Assembly (NCBI RefSeq): GCF_016863655.1
Contig: NZ_BOPH01000018.1
Coordinates: 1-64,000, forward strand
Direction of reading: 5' to 3'
Origin: Virgisporangium ochraceum
GTDB lineage: Bacteria > Actinomycetota > Actinomycetes > Mycobacteriales > Micromonosporaceae
DNA: 64,000 nucleotides
Shown here: positions 1 to 11,723 of the stretch, piece after piece
Numbering within the stretch: position 1 is the first letter of the stretch
Layout of the letters: the number at the start of each line of letters is the position of its first letter
Notes under the pieces: model-generated
The model's database searches: none
What the model was told of the DNA's origin: nothing
What the model saw: the letters and a program-made list of their open reading frames with translations, nothing else
Program-made: the position numbers and the translations under genes

Positions 1-1
1 G

Positions 2-553
2 GGCGAGATCCTGCAGCTCAAGGACACCGTCAACACGATGGTCGACCAGCTCAGCTCCTTTGCCGACGAGGTCACCCGCGTGGCCCGCGAGGTGGGTACC
101 GAGGGCAAGCTGGGCGGTCAGGCGCAGGTCACGGGCGTCTCCGGCACCTGGCGCGACCTCACCGACAACGTGAACTCGATGGCCTCGAACCTCACCAGCC
201 AGGTGCGGAACATCGCCCAGGTCACCACCGCCGTGGCGAAGGGCGACCTGTCGCAGAAGATCACGGTGGACGCGCAGGGCGAGATCCTGGAGCTGAAGAA
301 CACCGTCAACACGATGGTCGACCAGCTGTCGAGCTTCGCCGACGAGGTGACCCGCGTGGCCCGCGAGGTGGGCTCCGAGGGCAAGCTCGGCGGCCAGGCC
401 AAGGTGCGCGGCGTCTCCGGCACCTGGGAGGACCTCACCGAGAACGTCAACCAGCTCGCGTCGACGCTCACCACGCAGCTCCGCGCGATCGCCCAGGTGT
501 CAACCGCCGTGACCCGCGGCGACCTCACCCAGCGCATCGCGGTGCAGGCCCAG
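2..553 (+). repeat. Tandem HAMP-coding repeat, 276-bp period
   Basis: The segment starting at 2 (GGCGAGATCCTGCAGCTCAA) recurs at 278 with few changes, and the [20 protein letters not shown] coding stretch at 38 recurs at 314. The period is 276 bp, or 92 codons. A third, divergent unit begins at 554. The array probably extends upstream of the window. Confidence 0.9.
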
Positions 554-2620
554 GGCGAGGTCGCGGAGCTGAAGGACAACATCAACCAGATGATCGTCAC
601 GCTCCGCGAGACCACGAAGAAGAACGCGGAGCAGGGCTGGCTCGACTCGAACCTGGCCCGCATCGGCGGCCTGCTGCAGGGCCAGCGTGACCTCGCCGAG
701 GTCTCCCGCATGATCATGACCGAGGTCACGCCGCTGGTCGACGCGCAGATCGGCGCGTTCTTCCTGGCCGGCTCCACCGACGACGGCACGTTCCGGCTGC
801 GCCTGGGCGCCAGCTACGGCTACGCGGCGCCCGACCACCCGATCACGTTCGCACCGGGTGAAGGGCTGGTCGGCCAGGCCGCGATGTCGCGGCGGGCGAT
901 CCGGGTCACCGCGCCGCCGGACGACCGGCTGGTGGTCCGCTCCGGGCTGGCGGCGACGCCGCCGGCGGACCTCGTGGTGCTGCCGGTGCTGTTCGAGGGC
1001 GAGCCGCTCGGCGTCATCGAGTTCGCGTCGGTGGCCGCGTTCAACGAGCTGCACCTGAGCTTCCTCGACCGGCTGGTGGTCACGATCGGCGTCGCGTTGA
1101 AGACGATCCTGGCGAACCGCCGCACGGAGGAGCTGCTGTCGCAGTCGCAGCGGCTGGCCCTGGAGCTGCAGGACCAGTCGGCCGAGCTGCAGCGCACCAA
1201 CGCCGAGCTGGAGGAGAAGGCGGCGCTGCTGTCGGAGCAGAAGACCAACATCGAGACGCAGAACCGCGAGATCGAGATGGCCCGGCTCGGCCTGGAGGAG
1301 AAGGCGCAGCAGCTGGCCTCGGCGTCGCAGTACAAGTCGGAGTTCCTGGCGAACATGAGCCACGAGCTGCGGACCCCGCTCAACTCGATGCTGCTGCTTT
1401 CGCGGCTGCTGGCCGAGAACACCGAGAGCAACCTGTCGTCGAAGCAGATCGAGTTCGCGCGCACGATCCACGGTGCCGGCTCCGACCTGCTCGGACTCAT
1501 CGACGACATCCTCGACCTCAGCAAGATCGAGGCGGGACGCATGGACGTCGAGCCGGGCGAGGTGGCGTTCGAGGACGTGCGCTCGTACGTGGAGCAGGCG
1601 TTCGGGCCGCAGGCCGAGGAGAAGGGGCTCGACTTCGCGGTCACGGTCGCGGTCGACCTGCCGCCGGTGATGGTCACCGACCCGCAGCGCGTGCAGCAGA
1701 TCCTGCGCAACCTGCTCTCCAACGCGGTGAAGTTCACCGACGCGGGCTCGGTGGAGCTGTCGATCGGGCTCGCGGCGGAGGACACCCGCTTCGGGGTGCC
1801 GGCGCTCGACGGCGCCCGCCGCGTGATCGCGTTCTCCGTGGCCGACACCGGCATCGGCATCTCGCAGGACAAGCTGGGCCTGATCTTCGAGGAGTTCCAG
1901 CAGGCCGACGGCACCACCAGCCGCAAGTACGGCGGCACGGGGCTCGGGCTGTCGATCTGCATGAAGCTGGCCCGCCTGCTCGGCGGCGTGATCCAGGTGT
2001 CGTCGCTGCTGGGCGAGGGCTCGACGTTCGTCCTCTACCTGCCCGACGTGCTGCGCACCGACCTGCTGCCCGTGCCGGGCTCGCTCGACGGCGCACCGCC
2101 GCCGGCGCCGATCATCGGTGCGCTGCCGGTGTCTCCGCAGTCACCGCCCACCACGCCGCCGCTGCGGATCGCGCCGAGCCCGTTGCGTCCGATCAAGGAC
2201 GGCGACCGTCGCGCCACGTCGGCCGCCCAGCAGCTCGACGGCGCGACCGTCCTGATCGTCGACGACGACGTGCGGAACGTGTTCGCGCTGACCAGCGCGC
2301 TGGAGATGCACGGAATGACCGTCCTCTACGCCGACAACGGCGCCGACGGCGTGCGGCTGCTCTCCGAGCACCCGGAGGTCGACGTGGTATTGATGGACGC
2401 GATGATGCCCGAGATGGACGGCAACGAGACCACCCGGGCGATCCGTCGCAACCGCCGGTTCGCCGACCTGCCCGTGGTGTTCCTGACGGCGAAGGCGATG
2501 CCGGGTGACCGCGAGTCGAGCTTCGCGGCCGGCGCGAGCGACTACATCACGAAGCCGGTCGATCTCGACGAGCTGCTGGAGACGATGGCCGGCTGGGTCA
2601 CCGGACGGCGGTCGTCGTGA
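2..2620 (+). CDS. Poly-HAMP hybrid sensor histidine kinase (5' end outside the window)
   Basis: The window opens inside this gene, so any sensor or membrane part is not visible. The 872 visible residues start with two near-identical 92-residue HAMP-like units and a third divergent one (to about residue 210). A GAF domain follows (about 220-375), then a Gln/Glu-rich coiled coil, a HisKA domain with the H-box SHELRTPLN (acceptor His codon 1361-1363), a HATPase_c domain with [15 protein letters not shown] and GGTGLGLS boxes, a Pro-rich linker, and a C-terminal receiver with the phospho-Asp in [11 protein letters not shown]. This order matches group III (Nik1-like) poly-HAMP hybrid kinases, which use HAMP arrays as signal relays. 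The 4-bp GTGA overlap with the next receiver gene, and the STAS gene after that, suggest one stress-signalling module; the signal is unknown. Confidence 0.95.
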   Translation, partial: GEILQLKDTVNTMVDQLSSFADEVTRVAREVGTEGKLGGQAQVTGVSGTWRDLTDNVNSMASNLTSQVRNIAQVTTAVAKGDLSQKITVDAQGEILELKNTVNTMVDQLSSFADEVTRVAREVGSEGKLGGQAKVRGVSGTWEDLTENVNQLASTLTTQLRAIAQVSTAVTRGDLTQRIAVQAQGEVAELKDNINQMIVTLRETTKKNAEQGWLDSNLARIGGLLQGQRDLAEVSRMIMTEVTPLVDAQIGAFFLAGSTDDGTFRLRLGASYGYAAPDHPITFAPGEGLVGQAAMSRRAIRVTAPPDDRLVVRSGLAATPPADLVVLPVLFEGEPLGVIEFASVAAFNELHLSFLDRLVVTIGVALKTILANRRTEELLSQSQRLALELQDQSAELQRTNAELEEKAALLSEQKTNIETQNREIEMARLGLEEKAQQLASASQYKSEFLANMSHELRTPLNSMLLLSRLLAENTESNLSSKQIEFARTIHGAGSDLLGLIDDILDLSKIEAGRMDVEPGEVAFEDVRSYVEQAFGPQAEEKGLDFAVTVAVDLPPVMVTDPQRVQQILRNLLSNAVKFTDAGSVELSIGLAAEDTRFGVPALDGARRVIAFSVADTGIGISQDKLGLIFEEFQQADGTTSRKYGGTGLGLSICMKLARLLGGVIQVSSLLGEGSTFVLYLPDVLRTDLLPVPGSLDGAPPPAPIIGALPVSPQSPPTTPPLRIAPSPLRPIKDGDRRATSAAQQLDGATVLIVDDDVRNVFALTSALEMHGMTVLYADNGADGVRLLSEHPEVDVVLMDAMMPEMDGNETTRAIRRNRRFADLPVVFLTAKAMPGDRESSFAAGASDYITKPVDLDELLETMAGWVTGRRSS

Positions 2621-3216
2621 GCGAGCGGAGCGAACGCGGGAGCCCCGTGGCCGCGCGGGTCCTCCTCGTCGACGACCGGAAGGACAACCTGCTCGCCCTG
2701 GAGGCGATCATGCAGGGCCTCCCGGTGCAGACGGTCGCCGCACACAGCGGCGAGGAGGCGCTCAAGCACCTGCTGGTGGAGGACTTCGCGCTGATCCTGC
2801 TCGACGCCCAGATGCCTGACATGGACGGCTTCGAGACCGCGCGGCACATCAAGCGGCGCGAGCGCACCCGCCACGTCCCAATCATCTTCCTCACCGCCGC
2901 CGACCGCGACTCCCACCTGGCGATGCGGGGGTACGCGGTCGGCGCCGTCGACTACCTCACCAAGCCGTTCGACCCGTGGGTGCTGAGGGCGAAGGTGTCG
3001 GTGTTCGTGGAGTTGTGGGCGAAGAACGAGCAACTGCAGGCGCAGGGCGAGGCGGCCCGGGTGCGTGACAACGCGATGCGCGCGGCCGGCGTCGCCGTCG
3101 GGGAGGCGTTGACGGCGCTCAACAGCACCGAGACCACCGGCGGAGAGTTGTTGCCGGCGCAACTGGAACGGGCGTTGGCCGCACTGGACAGGGCGCAACG
3201 CCACCTGGGGATCTAG
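2617..3216 (+). CDS. Single-domain response regulator with C-terminal coiled-coil extension
   Basis: The protein has a receiver domain (about residues 13-130) with the acidic pair in LLVDDRKDN, the phospho-Asp in LILLDAQMPDMDG, Thr in FLTAAD and Lys in YLTKPFD. A helical tail of about 70 residues follows and there is no DNA-binding domain, so it probably acts through a protein partner such as the kinase or the STAS protein. The GTG at 2617 overlaps the kinase stop by 4 bp. GTG at 2647 is a serious alternative, because GGGAG at 2638-2642 lies close before it and the first ten codons (SERSERG...) look like a junction repeat and not receiver sequence. The stop shares the palindrome CTAG with the convergent STAS gene. 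Confidence 0.9.
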   Translation: MSERSERGSPVAARVLLVDDRKDNLLALEAIMQGLPVQTVAAHSGEEALKHLLVEDFALILLDAQMPDMDGFETARHIKRRERTRHVPIIFLTAADRDSHLAMRGYAVGAVDYLTKPFDPWVLRAKVSVFVELWAKNEQLQAQGEAARVRDNAMRAAGVAVGEALTALNSTETTGGELLPAQLERALAALDRAQRHLGI

Positions 3217-3533
3217 GCGATCATGAGCGCGCCGCGCAGCCCCGTGATGTCGAGGACGCGCAGCAGGAAGTCACCCACGTTGGTGAGCACGAGGTGGCTC
3301 TGCACCAGGCCGGCCTTGCGGCTGAGCACCACCAGCGTGCCGAGGCCCTGCGAGTCGCAGAACGTGACCTCGCCCAGGTCGAGCACGACCCGGGGCGGCG
3401 GCTCGTTCGCGAGCATGTCGCCGACCACTTTGGACAGTCGCTGCACCGTGGACATGTCGATCTCACCCGCAAGCCGAACAACTGCCTCCGCAGCCGTGCG
3501 CTCGACAGCGATACTGAGATCCGGGCGATCCAC
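3213..3533 (-). CDS. STAS-domain anti-sigma factor antagonist
   Basis: This 106-residue protein is a single STAS domain. FCDSQGLGTLVVL carries the Ser that is phosphorylated by anti-sigma kinases in the SpoIIAA/RsbV/BldG family. Such proteins, when unphosphorylated, bind an anti-sigma kinase and free a stress or developmental sigma factor. The start is GTG at 3533. The gene converges on the response regulator, and both stop codons lie in CTAG at 3213-3216. No anti-sigma kinase of the RsbW type is nearby, so the partner must be encoded elsewhere. A link with the adjacent two-component genes is inferred from position only. Confidence 0.88.
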   Translation of the reverse strand: MDRPDLSIAVERTAAEAVVRLAGEIDMSTVQRLSKVVGDMLANEPPPRVVLDLGEVTFCDSQGLGTLVVLSRKAGLVQSHLVLTNVGDFLLRVLDITGLRGALMIA

Positions 3534-3712
3534 GTCGGAAGCTTAACCCGGCTCACCGGGGCCGGCAGGTCGGGCCGCCCTGTCTTCGCACGGGAACCGC
3601 GGTCGCGAGCGCGATTCCCGGGCGTTCGGGACCAAAGCGCCGCAACAGGCCCTCCTAAAGTGACCCACCGCGCACCGGGCAGGCCCCGGTCCGCGATCCC
3701 CCGTTCGTGGGT

Positions 3713-3718
3713 CACAAT
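3713..3718 (+). promoter_or_regulatory. Candidate -10 element for hemL (weak)
   Basis: CACAAT ends 9 nt before the preferred GTG start at 3728, and no convincing Shine-Dalgarno sequence precedes it. A leaderless or very short-leader transcript is plausible. The 194-bp gap 3534-3727 otherwise holds only GC-rich sequence in which I see no clear operator. Confidence 0.35.
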
Positions 3719-3727
3719 GGGCGAACC

Positions 3728-5029
3728 GTGGAAAGTCGAATCAGCGCCGAACTCTTCGACCGCGCCCGGGCCATCGTGCCGGGTGGGGTGAACTCGCCTG
3801 TCCGCGCGTTCCAGGCCGTCGGCGGTACGCCCCGGTTCATGGTGCGCGGCGAGGGCTGCCGCATGTACGACGCCGACGGGAACGGCTACGTCGACCTGGT
3901 GTGCTCGTGGGGTCCGCTCATCCTGGGCCACGCGCACCCGGCGGTGATCGAGGCGGTCACGGCCACGGCGGTGAAGGGCACCAGTTTCGGAACACCCACG
4001 CCGGGCGAGGTCGAGCTGGCCGAGGAGATCGTCTCGCGCACGCCGGTCGAGCAGGTGCGGCTGGTCAACTCGGGCACCGAGGCCACGATGACGGCGATCC
4101 GGCTGGCCCGTGGGTTCACCGGGCGCACCCGGATCGTGAAGTTCGCCGGCTGCTACCACGGTCACGTCGACGCGCTCCTCGCGAGCGCCGGCTCCGGCGT
4201 GGCGACCCTCGGCCTGCCCGACACGCCCGGGGTCACCGGCGCGTCCGCGGCCGACACCATCGTGTTGCCGTACAACGATGTCGAAAAGGTCGAAGAAGCG
4301 TTCGCCGAACACGGCCCGAGCATCGCCGCGATCATTACCGAGGCCGCGCCGGGAAACATGGGCGCGGTCGCCCCGCGCAACGGCTTCAACGCCGCACTGG
4401 CCCGCATCGCCCACGCGAACGGCGCGCTGCTCATCGTCGACGAGGTGATGACCGGCTTCCGCGTCAGCCGCGAGGGCTGGCACGGCCTCGACCCCGTCGA
4501 CGCCGACCTGTACACCTACGGCAAGGTCATGGGCGGCGGCATGCCGGCCGCGGCCTTCGGCGGCCGCGCCGAGATCATGGGACGGCTCGCGCCGGCCGGG
4601 CCGGTGTACCAGGCCGGCACGCTCTCCGGTAACCCGCTCGCCTGCGCCGCGGGTCTGGCCACGTTGCGCCACTGCACTCCCGAGGTCTACGGCCTGCTCG
4701 ACGCCACCGCGCTTACCATCGGGAAGATGGTCACCGAGGCTCTCGCCGCCGCCGGCGTGCCGCACCGGCTCTCCACCGCGGGCAGCATGTTCTCGGTGTT
4801 CTTCACCGACGCCGAGGTCACGAACTTCGCCGAGGCGAAGACCCAGAACGTGGCGGCGTTCAAGGCGTTCTTCCACGCGATGCTCGACCGCGGCGTGTAC
4901 CTGCCGCCGAGCGCGTTCGAGGCCTGGTTCGTCAGCGCCGCGCTCGACGCGGAGGCGGTCGAGGTCATCGCGGGGGCGCTGCCGCACGCGGCGTCGGCCG
5001 CCGCGGCCGCGTTCGAGGGGACCTCATGA
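3728..5029 (+). CDS. hemL: Glutamate-1-semialdehyde 2,1-aminomutase
   Basis: This PLP enzyme converts glutamate-1-semialdehyde to 5-aminolevulinate in the C5 route to haem. The N-terminus has the family signature [11 protein letters not shown], the middle has [17 protein letters not shown] for cofactor phosphate binding, and the PLP Lys lies in [11 protein letters not shown] (Lys266 from the chosen start). The 433-residue length is normal. GTG at 3728 gives the N-terminus [12 protein letters not shown] typical of the family; an in-frame GTG at 3707 would add seven unlikely residues. The stop overlaps the next start by ATGA. Its position just before the cytochrome c maturation genes fits a haem supply role. 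Confidence 0.96.
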   Translation: MESRISAELFDRARAIVPGGVNSPVRAFQAVGGTPRFMVRGEGCRMYDADGNGYVDLVCSWGPLILGHAHPAVIEAVTATAVKGTSFGTPTPGEVELAEEIVSRTPVEQVRLVNSGTEATMTAIRLARGFTGRTRIVKFAGCYHGHVDALLASAGSGVATLGLPDTPGVTGASAADTIVLPYNDVEKVEEAFAEHGPSIAAIITEAAPGNMGAVAPRNGFNAALARIAHANGALLIVDEVMTGFRVSREGWHGLDPVDADLYTYGKVMGGGMPAAAFGGRAEIMGRLAPAGPVYQAGTLSGNPLACAAGLATLRHCTPEVYGLLDATALTIGKMVTEALAAAGVPHRLSTAGSMFSVFFTDAEVTNFAEAKTQNVAAFKAFFHAMLDRGVYLPPSAFEAWFVSAALDAEAVEVIAGALPHAASAAAAAFEGTS

Positions 5030-5670
5030 GGACGGTCGTTCACGTCCTCCGCCACGGTGAGGTGCACAACCCCGACAAGATCCTGTACGGCCGGCTGCCC
5101 GGGTTCAAGCTGTCCGAGCTGGGCCGGCAGATGGCCAAGGCGGCCGCCGAGGCGCTGGCCGACCGCGACGTCACGCACATCCGGACGTCTCCCCTGGAGC
5201 GCGCGCAGGAGACGGCCGAGCCGTTCGCCGCGCAGTTCAAGCTCACGCCCGAACTCGACGATCGGCTGCTGGAGAGCGTCAACAGGTTCGAGGGCAAGGA
5301 GTTCGGGGTCGGCGACGGCGCGCTGAAGCACCCGCGCAACTGGTGGATGCTGCGTGACCCGTTCACGCCGTCGTGGGGTGAGCCGTACAAGCAGATCGCG
5401 GCGCGCATGTTCGGCGCGGTCGAGTCGGCCCGCGACGAGGCACGGGGGCACGAGGCGGTGTGCGTCTCGCACCAGCTGCCGATCTGGACGCTGCGCCGGT
5501 TCGTCGAGCGCAAGCGGCTCTGGCACGACCCGCGGGTGCGCCAGTGCGCGCTGGCCAGCCTCACGTCGATCCATTTCGACGGCGACACGATCGTCAAGAT
5601 CACGTACGAGGAGCCGGCGGCGCACCTCATCGCCCTGCACCCGGACGCCCGGACGGCCAAGGGGGCCTGA
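5026..5670 (+). CDS. Histidine phosphatase (phosphoglycerate-mutase-like) family protein
   Basis: This 214-residue cytoplasmic protein has the RHGE motif near the N-terminus ([10 protein letters not shown], phospho-His about residue 9), [12 protein letters not shown], and a second His in [10 protein letters not shown] near residue 147. These mark the histidine phosphatase superfamily. It starts on ATGA shared with the hemL stop and ends 3 nt before the ResA gene, so it is probably cotranscribed with both. The same neighbour pair (hemL, phosphatase, ccs genes) is familiar in actinomycetes. The substrate is not known to me, and a glycolytic mutase role is unlikely from the context. Confidence 0.9.
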   Translation: MRTVVHVLRHGEVHNPDKILYGRLPGFKLSELGRQMAKAAAEALADRDVTHIRTSPLERAQETAEPFAAQFKLTPELDDRLLESVNRFEGKEFGVGDGALKHPRNWWMLRDPFTPSWGEPYKQIAARMFGAVESARDEARGHEAVCVSHQLPIWTLRRFVERKRLWHDPRVRQCALASLTSIHFDGDTIVKITYEEPAAHLIALHPDARTAKGA

Positions 5671-5673
5671 ATC

Positions 5674-6171
5674 ATGCGGCTGCTCGCGGCCATTTTGCTC
5701 GCCACCGCCCTGGTGCTCACCGGGGCGGGCTGCACCAGCGACGAGAAGCCGCGCGACCCGGTGCTCAAGGGCGAACTGGTGGCCGGCGGCAGCTACGACC
5801 AGGCCACGCACAAGGGCAAGGTCACCGTCGTCAACTTCTGGGGCTCGTGGTGCGCACCGTGCCGCGCGGAGATGCCCGGGCTGGTGAAGGCCCACGACGA
5901 CCTGAAGGACGACGACGTCGTGTTCCTCGGCATCAACGTGCGCGACCCGAACGTCGACCAGGCGAAGGCATTCGTCGACCAGTACAAGGTGCCGTTCCCG
6001 AGCATCCGCGACACCTCCAGCAAGCTGGCGCTCGAGTTCGACGTGGTGCCCTCGAACATCCCCACCACGCTGGTGCTGGGTAAGGACGGCAAGCCGAGGA
6101 AGACGTTCCGTCAGGCCGTGCTGGAGCCCGACCTGGTGGCGGCGGTGCGGGAGGTGATCGCCGGTGGGTGA
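5674..6171 (+). CDS. resA: TlpA/ResA-like thiol-disulfide oxidoreductase lipoprotein
   Basis: The protein has an N-terminal hydrophobic segment ending in a lipobox-like LTGAGC (Cys about residue 20), so it is probably an extracytoplasmic lipoprotein. A thioredoxin fold follows with the active site NFWGSWCAPCRAEMPG (about residues 51-66) and the cis-Pro loop SNIPTTLVL. In system II cytochrome c maturation ResA reduces the haem-binding cysteines of apocytochrome c. The gene lies directly before ccdA, overlapping it by 8 bp, which is its expected electron donor. Confidence 0.93.
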   Translation: MRLLAAILLATALVLTGAGCTSDEKPRDPVLKGELVAGGSYDQATHKGKVTVVNFWGSWCAPCRAEMPGLVKAHDDLKDDDVVFLGINVRDPNVDQAKAFVDQYKVPFPSIRDTSSKLALEFDVVPSNIPTTLVLGKDGKPRKTFRQAVLEPDLVAAVREVIAGG

Positions 6172-6906
6172 GACATTCGCCGGCATCGTCGACGGCGGCC
6201 CACTCGTCGGGGCGGTCGCGGTGGCCGCCATCGCCGGGCTACTGAGCTTCCTCTCGCCGTGCGTGCTGCCGCTGCTGCCCGGCTACCTGTCGTACGTCAC
6301 CGGGCTCGCCGGCGCCGACCTCGACGCCGGGCACCGGCGGGGCCGGATCGCGGCCGGCATCATGCTGTTCGTCGCGGGCGTGGCCGTGGTGTTCGTGCTC
6401 GGCGCGATCCTCGCGTCGCAGGCCGCGCAGACGCTCTACGACCACCAGCGCGCCATCGAGATCGGCGTCGGTCTCGTCATCATCGTGCTGGGGCTGGTGT
6501 TCGCCGGGTTCGTGCCTCTGCTCCAGCGCGAGTGGCGGGTGCAGAAGCTGCCCACCGCGGGTCTCCTCGGAGCGCCGGTGTTCGGCGTGGTGTTCGCGTT
6601 GTCGTGGATCCCGTGCAGCGGGCCGACGCTCGGCGCGATGATCGGGCTCGCCACCACCGGGTCGACGACCCGCGCGGTCGGCCTCGCGCTCGCGTACTGC
6701 GTCGGGCTGGCGGTGCCGTTCCTCGCGTTCGGGCTGGGCTACCAGCGGTTCCTGGGCCTGTTCCAGGCGATCCGGCGGAACAGCCGGTGGGTCACCCGCA
6801 TCGGTGGGGCGCTGCTGGTGCTCACTGGGCTGGCGCTCGTGACCGGTGCCTGGGGCCACTTCATCGACTGGCTGCGCGTCACCTTCCCGAATCTCGAGTT
6901 CTTCGT

Positions 6907-6910
<4 letters not shown>
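6164..6910 (+). CDS. ccdA: CcdA-type cytochrome c biogenesis membrane protein
   Basis: This 248-residue polytopic protein has about six transmembrane helices. It has two conserved cysteines in the family motifs LSFLSPCVLPLLPGY (about residues 22-36) and SWIPCSGPTLG (about 145-155). CcdA carries electrons from cytoplasmic thioredoxin across the membrane to ResA. The start is GTG at 6164, inside the end of resA, and the stop overlaps the resB start as ATGA. Both junctions indicate translational coupling in a res/ccs operon. Confidence 0.94.
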
Positions 6911-8505
<1,595 letters not shown>

Positions 8506-9387
8506 GTACGCGTTCGGGTCCCGCGGGTTCGTCGCCCGCGTGGCGAACCGCGACCTGGTCGCGGTCGGCGCGTCGGCGTCCAGCGACCCGCCCCTCGACG
8601 AGGAGCCGGCGCCGCCGTCCCGGATGGGACAGCGGCTCGGGCTCGCCGCGGTCGTCTTCACCGTGCTTGGGGTCGCCGGTCACGCCGCGACGCTGGTGAC
8701 CCGCTCGGTCGCCGCCGGACGGGTGCCGTGGGGCAACCTGTACGAGTTCCTGCTGGTGCTGTGCCTGGCCGGTGCGGTCGCCTGGCTGGTGGTGCTACGG
8801 CTGCTGCCGGCGATGCGCCCGTTGGGGCTGCTCATCACCGCGGTGCTCGTGATCCTGCTGGGCTCGGCCGGCATGGTGTACACGGAGGCCGGTCCGCTGG
8901 TCCCCGCGCTCAACTCGGCCTGGCTGAAGATCCACGTCACCACGGTGGCCACCGCCGGTGGCGGCCTGCTGGTCGGCTTCGTGGCCGCGGTGCTGTACCT
9001 GCTGCGCGAGGGCTACGAGGACGGCAAGGAGGGCTTCCCGTGGGCGCTGGCCGCGAAGGCGCCCGGCGCCGAGACGCTGGAGCGCATCACGTTCCGCATC
9101 CACGCGTTCTCGTTCCCGCTGCTGACGGTCGGCATCATCTGCGGGGCGATCTGGGCCGAGTCGGCCTGGGGCCGCTACTGGGGCTGGGACCCCAAGGAGA
9201 TCTGGTCCTTCATCACGTGGGTGGTCTACGCCGCCTACCTGCACGCCCGCGCGACGCCCAGCGTCCGCAGCCGCACCGCCACCTACCTCGCGATCGCCGG
9301 CTGGGCCGCGTTGATGTTCAACCAGTACGGCGTGAACCTGTTCTTCTCCGGACTGCACAGCTACTCGGGTACCTGACGGTGCCCTGG

Positions 9388-9393
9388 CAGACT
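9388..9393 (+). promoter_or_regulatory. Candidate -10 element of the mqnL-mqnP-mqnM operon
   Basis: CAGACT lies 7 nt before the ATG at 9401 and no Shine-Dalgarno sequence is present, so the transcript is probably leaderless. It sits in the 24-bp gap after the ccsB gene. Confidence 0.45.
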
Positions 9394-9400
9394 TGACCGC

Positions 9401-10861
9401 ATGGCGCGTGGCTTCCCGTATACGGACCTGAAGGACTTCCTGGCGGCTCTCGAGAAGGCCGGCGAACTGCACCGGGTCCGGGCGCCGGTCGACCCGACGC
9501 TGGAGATGAGCGAGATCGTCACGCGGGTCGTGCGTCAGCGCGGGAAGGCGCTGCTGTTCGAGAAGCCGACTCGGGGCGACATGCCCGTCGCCATCAACCT
9601 GTTCGGCACGCCGCGCCGCATGGCGATGGCGCTGGGGGTCGACGACCTCGACGAGATCGGCCAGCGCATCGGCGCGATGGTCAAGCCGGAGCTACCCGTC
9701 GGATGGTCGGGGATCCGGGAGGGCATCGGCAAGCTGCTGCAGCTCAAGTCGGTGCCGCCCAAGCGCGTGAAGACCGCGCCGTGCCAGGAGAAGGTGTACA
9801 AGGGCGCCGAGGTCGACCTGGGCCGCCTGCCCGGCCTGTGGACCTGGCCCGACGATGGTGGCATCTTCCACAACTACGGCCTCACGCACACGAAGCACCC
9901 CGAGACCGGCAAGCGCAACCTCGGCCTGTACCGCCTGCAGCAGCACGGTCGTGACACGCTCGGCATGCACTGGCAGATCCACAAGGACAGCACCGCGCAC
10001 CACGCGGTGGCCGAGCGGCGCAACGAGCGGCTTCCGGTGGCGGTCGCGATCGGCTGCGACCCGGTGGTGAGCTACTCGGCGAGCGCGCCGCTGCCCGGCG
10101 ACATCGACGAGTACCTGTTCGCCGGGTTCCTCCGCGGCGAGCGCGTGGAGATGGTCGACTGCCTCACGGTCCCCCTGCAGGTGCCGGCGAACGCCCAGGT
10201 GGTGCTGGAGGGCTACGTCGAACCGGGCGAGCGGCTGCCGGAGGGTCCGTTCGGCGACCACACCGGCTTCTACACGCCGGTCGAGCCGTTCCCGGTGCTG
10301 CACGTCGAGTGCATGACGATGCAGAAGAACCCCGTCTACCACTCGATCATCACGTCGAAGCCGCCGCAGGAGGACGGCCCGATCGGCAAGGCAACCGAGC
10401 GTATCTTCCTGCCGCTCATCAAGATGCTGGTGCCCGACATCGTCGACTACGACCTGCCGGCCGCCGGCGGCTTCCACAACTGCCTGATCGTCTCCATCAA
10501 CAAGCGGTACCCGAAGCACGCGCAGAAGGTGATGAACGCCGTGTGGGGCGCTCACCTGCTGAGCCTCACCAAACTCATCGTGATCGTCGACGACGACTGT
10601 GACGTGCACGACTACGCCGAGGTGGCCTGGCGCGCCTTCGGAAACGTCGACTACGCGCACGACCTGCTGCTCACCAGCGGTCCCGTCGACCACCTCGATC
10701 ACGCCTCGTACCAGCAGTTCTGGGGCGGGAAGGCGGGCATCGACGCCACCCGTAAGCTGTCCGCCGAGGGCTACCACCGGGGCTGGCCGGAGGAGGCCAG
10801 GATGGCGCCCGACGTGGTGTCCCTTGTGGACAAGCGGTGGAAAGAGTACGGACTTGCCTAA
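9401..10861 (+). CDS. mqnL: UbiD-family decarboxylase of the futalosine menaquinone pathway
   Basis: The 486-residue protein belongs to the UbiD family of prenylated-FMN-dependent decarboxylases, with the N-terminal DLKDFLAALEKAGEL and the conserved GDHTGFY, ITSKPPQEDGPIGKATERIF and VDDDCDVHDYAEVAWRAFGN regions. It is predicted to remove the ring carboxyl group from the prenylated 1,4-dihydroxy-6-naphthoate intermediate. The neighbouring prenyltransferase and UbiX-like gene form the same trio that I recall in Streptomyces as SCO4490-4492. The stop codon overlaps the TTG start proposed for mqnP. Assignment to menaquinone synthesis relies on this context as well as the family. Confidence 0.9.
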   Translation: MARGFPYTDLKDFLAALEKAGELHRVRAPVDPTLEMSEIVTRVVRQRGKALLFEKPTRGDMPVAINLFGTPRRMAMALGVDDLDEIGQRIGAMVKPELPVGWSGIREGIGKLLQLKSVPPKRVKTAPCQEKVYKGAEVDLGRLPGLWTWPDDGGIFHNYGLTHTKHPETGKRNLGLYRLQQHGRDTLGMHWQIHKDSTAHHAVAERRNERLPVAVAIGCDPVVSYSASAPLPGDIDEYLFAGFLRGERVEMVDCLTVPLQVPANAQVVLEGYVEPGERLPEGPFGDHTGFYTPVEPFPVLHVECMTMQKNPVYHSIITSKPPQEDGPIGKATERIFLPLIKMLVPDIVDYDLPAAGGFHNCLIVSINKRYPKHAQKVMNAVWGAHLLSLTKLIVIVDDDCDVHDYAEVAWRAFGNVDYAHDLLLTSGPVDHLDHASYQQFWGGKAGIDATRKLSAEGYHRGWPEEARMAPDVVSLVDKRWKEYGLA

Positions 10862-11723
10862 GGTGCGCGCGTTTCTGAAGTTGGTCGCGATCGAACACTC
10901 CGTGTTCGCGTTGCCGTTCGCCTACCTCGCGGCGCTGGTGGCCATGCGGGAACACGGGTTCAGCTGGATCGACCTGCTGCTCATCACGGTCGCGATGGTG
11001 GGTGCGCGCACGTTCGCGATGGCCGCGAACCGGCTCATCGACCGGCACATCGACGCGCGGAATCCCCGTACGTCCCAACGGGAACTGGTCACCGGAGCGG
11101 TGAGCGTCCGGACGGCCTGGACCGGCGCGATCGCCGCGCTGGTCGTGTTCCTCGCCGCGGCCGCGTTGCTGAACCCGTTGTGTCTCGTGCTGGCGCCGCT
11201 CGCGGTGGTGCCGCTCGTCGTCTACCCGTACGGCAAGCGGTTCACGGACTGGCCGCACGCGATCCTCGGCCTGGCGCAGATGGTCGGGCCGGTGGGCGCC
11301 TGGCTCGCGGTCACCGGAACGTTCGAGGGGTCCGGGCCGGCGTTCGTGCTCGGCGCGGCCGTCGGGTTGTGGATCGGCGGGTTCGACCTCATCTACGCCT
11401 GCCAGGACGCCGAGGTCGACCGGCGGATCGGGGTGCGGTCGGTGCCGGCGCGGTACGGGATCCCGTTCGCCCTCGTACTGTCCACAGTGGTGCATGTGGT
11501 GACGTTCGGGTTGTTCGTCTGGTTCGGCGCGCTGGTCGACCTCACCTGGTTGTGGTGGGTGGGCCTGGTGCTGACGGCGGTCGCGTTCGCCTACGAGCAC
11601 TCCATCGTGAAGTCCACCGACCTGAGCCGGGTGAACCGCGCGTTCTTCACCGCCAACGGGTTCGTCGGCATCGCGCTGTTCGTGTTCGCGCTCGCCGACC
11701 TGGTGACGCGGAGCGCGTTCTGA
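10854..11723 (+). CDS. mqnP: UbiA-family prenyltransferase for menaquinone synthesis
   Basis: This integral membrane protein of about 289 residues has roughly eight helices. It has the two Asp-rich motifs of UbiA enzymes: NRLIDRHIDARN (NxxxDxxxD, first third) and QDAEVDRRIG (DxxxD). It should attach a polyprenyl chain to the naphthoate ring in the futalosine route. TTG at 10854 is chosen because GGAAAGAG at 10839-10846 lies 7 nt upstream; GTG at 10863 is possible but badly spaced from that site. The TGATG junction couples it to the UbiX-like gene. The chain is probably made by the polyprenyl synthase at 62.9 kb. Confidence 0.9.
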   Translation: MPKVRAFLKLVAIEHSVFALPFAYLAALVAMREHGFSWIDLLLITVAMVGARTFAMAANRLIDRHIDARNPRTSQRELVTGAVSVRTAWTGAIAALVVFLAAAALLNPLCLVLAPLAVVPLVVYPYGKRFTDWPHAILGLAQMVGPVGAWLAVTGTFEGSGPAFVLGAAVGLWIGGFDLIYACQDAEVDRRIGVRSVPARYGIPFALVLSTVVHVVTFGLFVWFGALVDLTWLWWVGLVLTAVAFAYEHSIVKSTDLSRVNRAFFTANGFVGIALFVFALADLVTRSAF

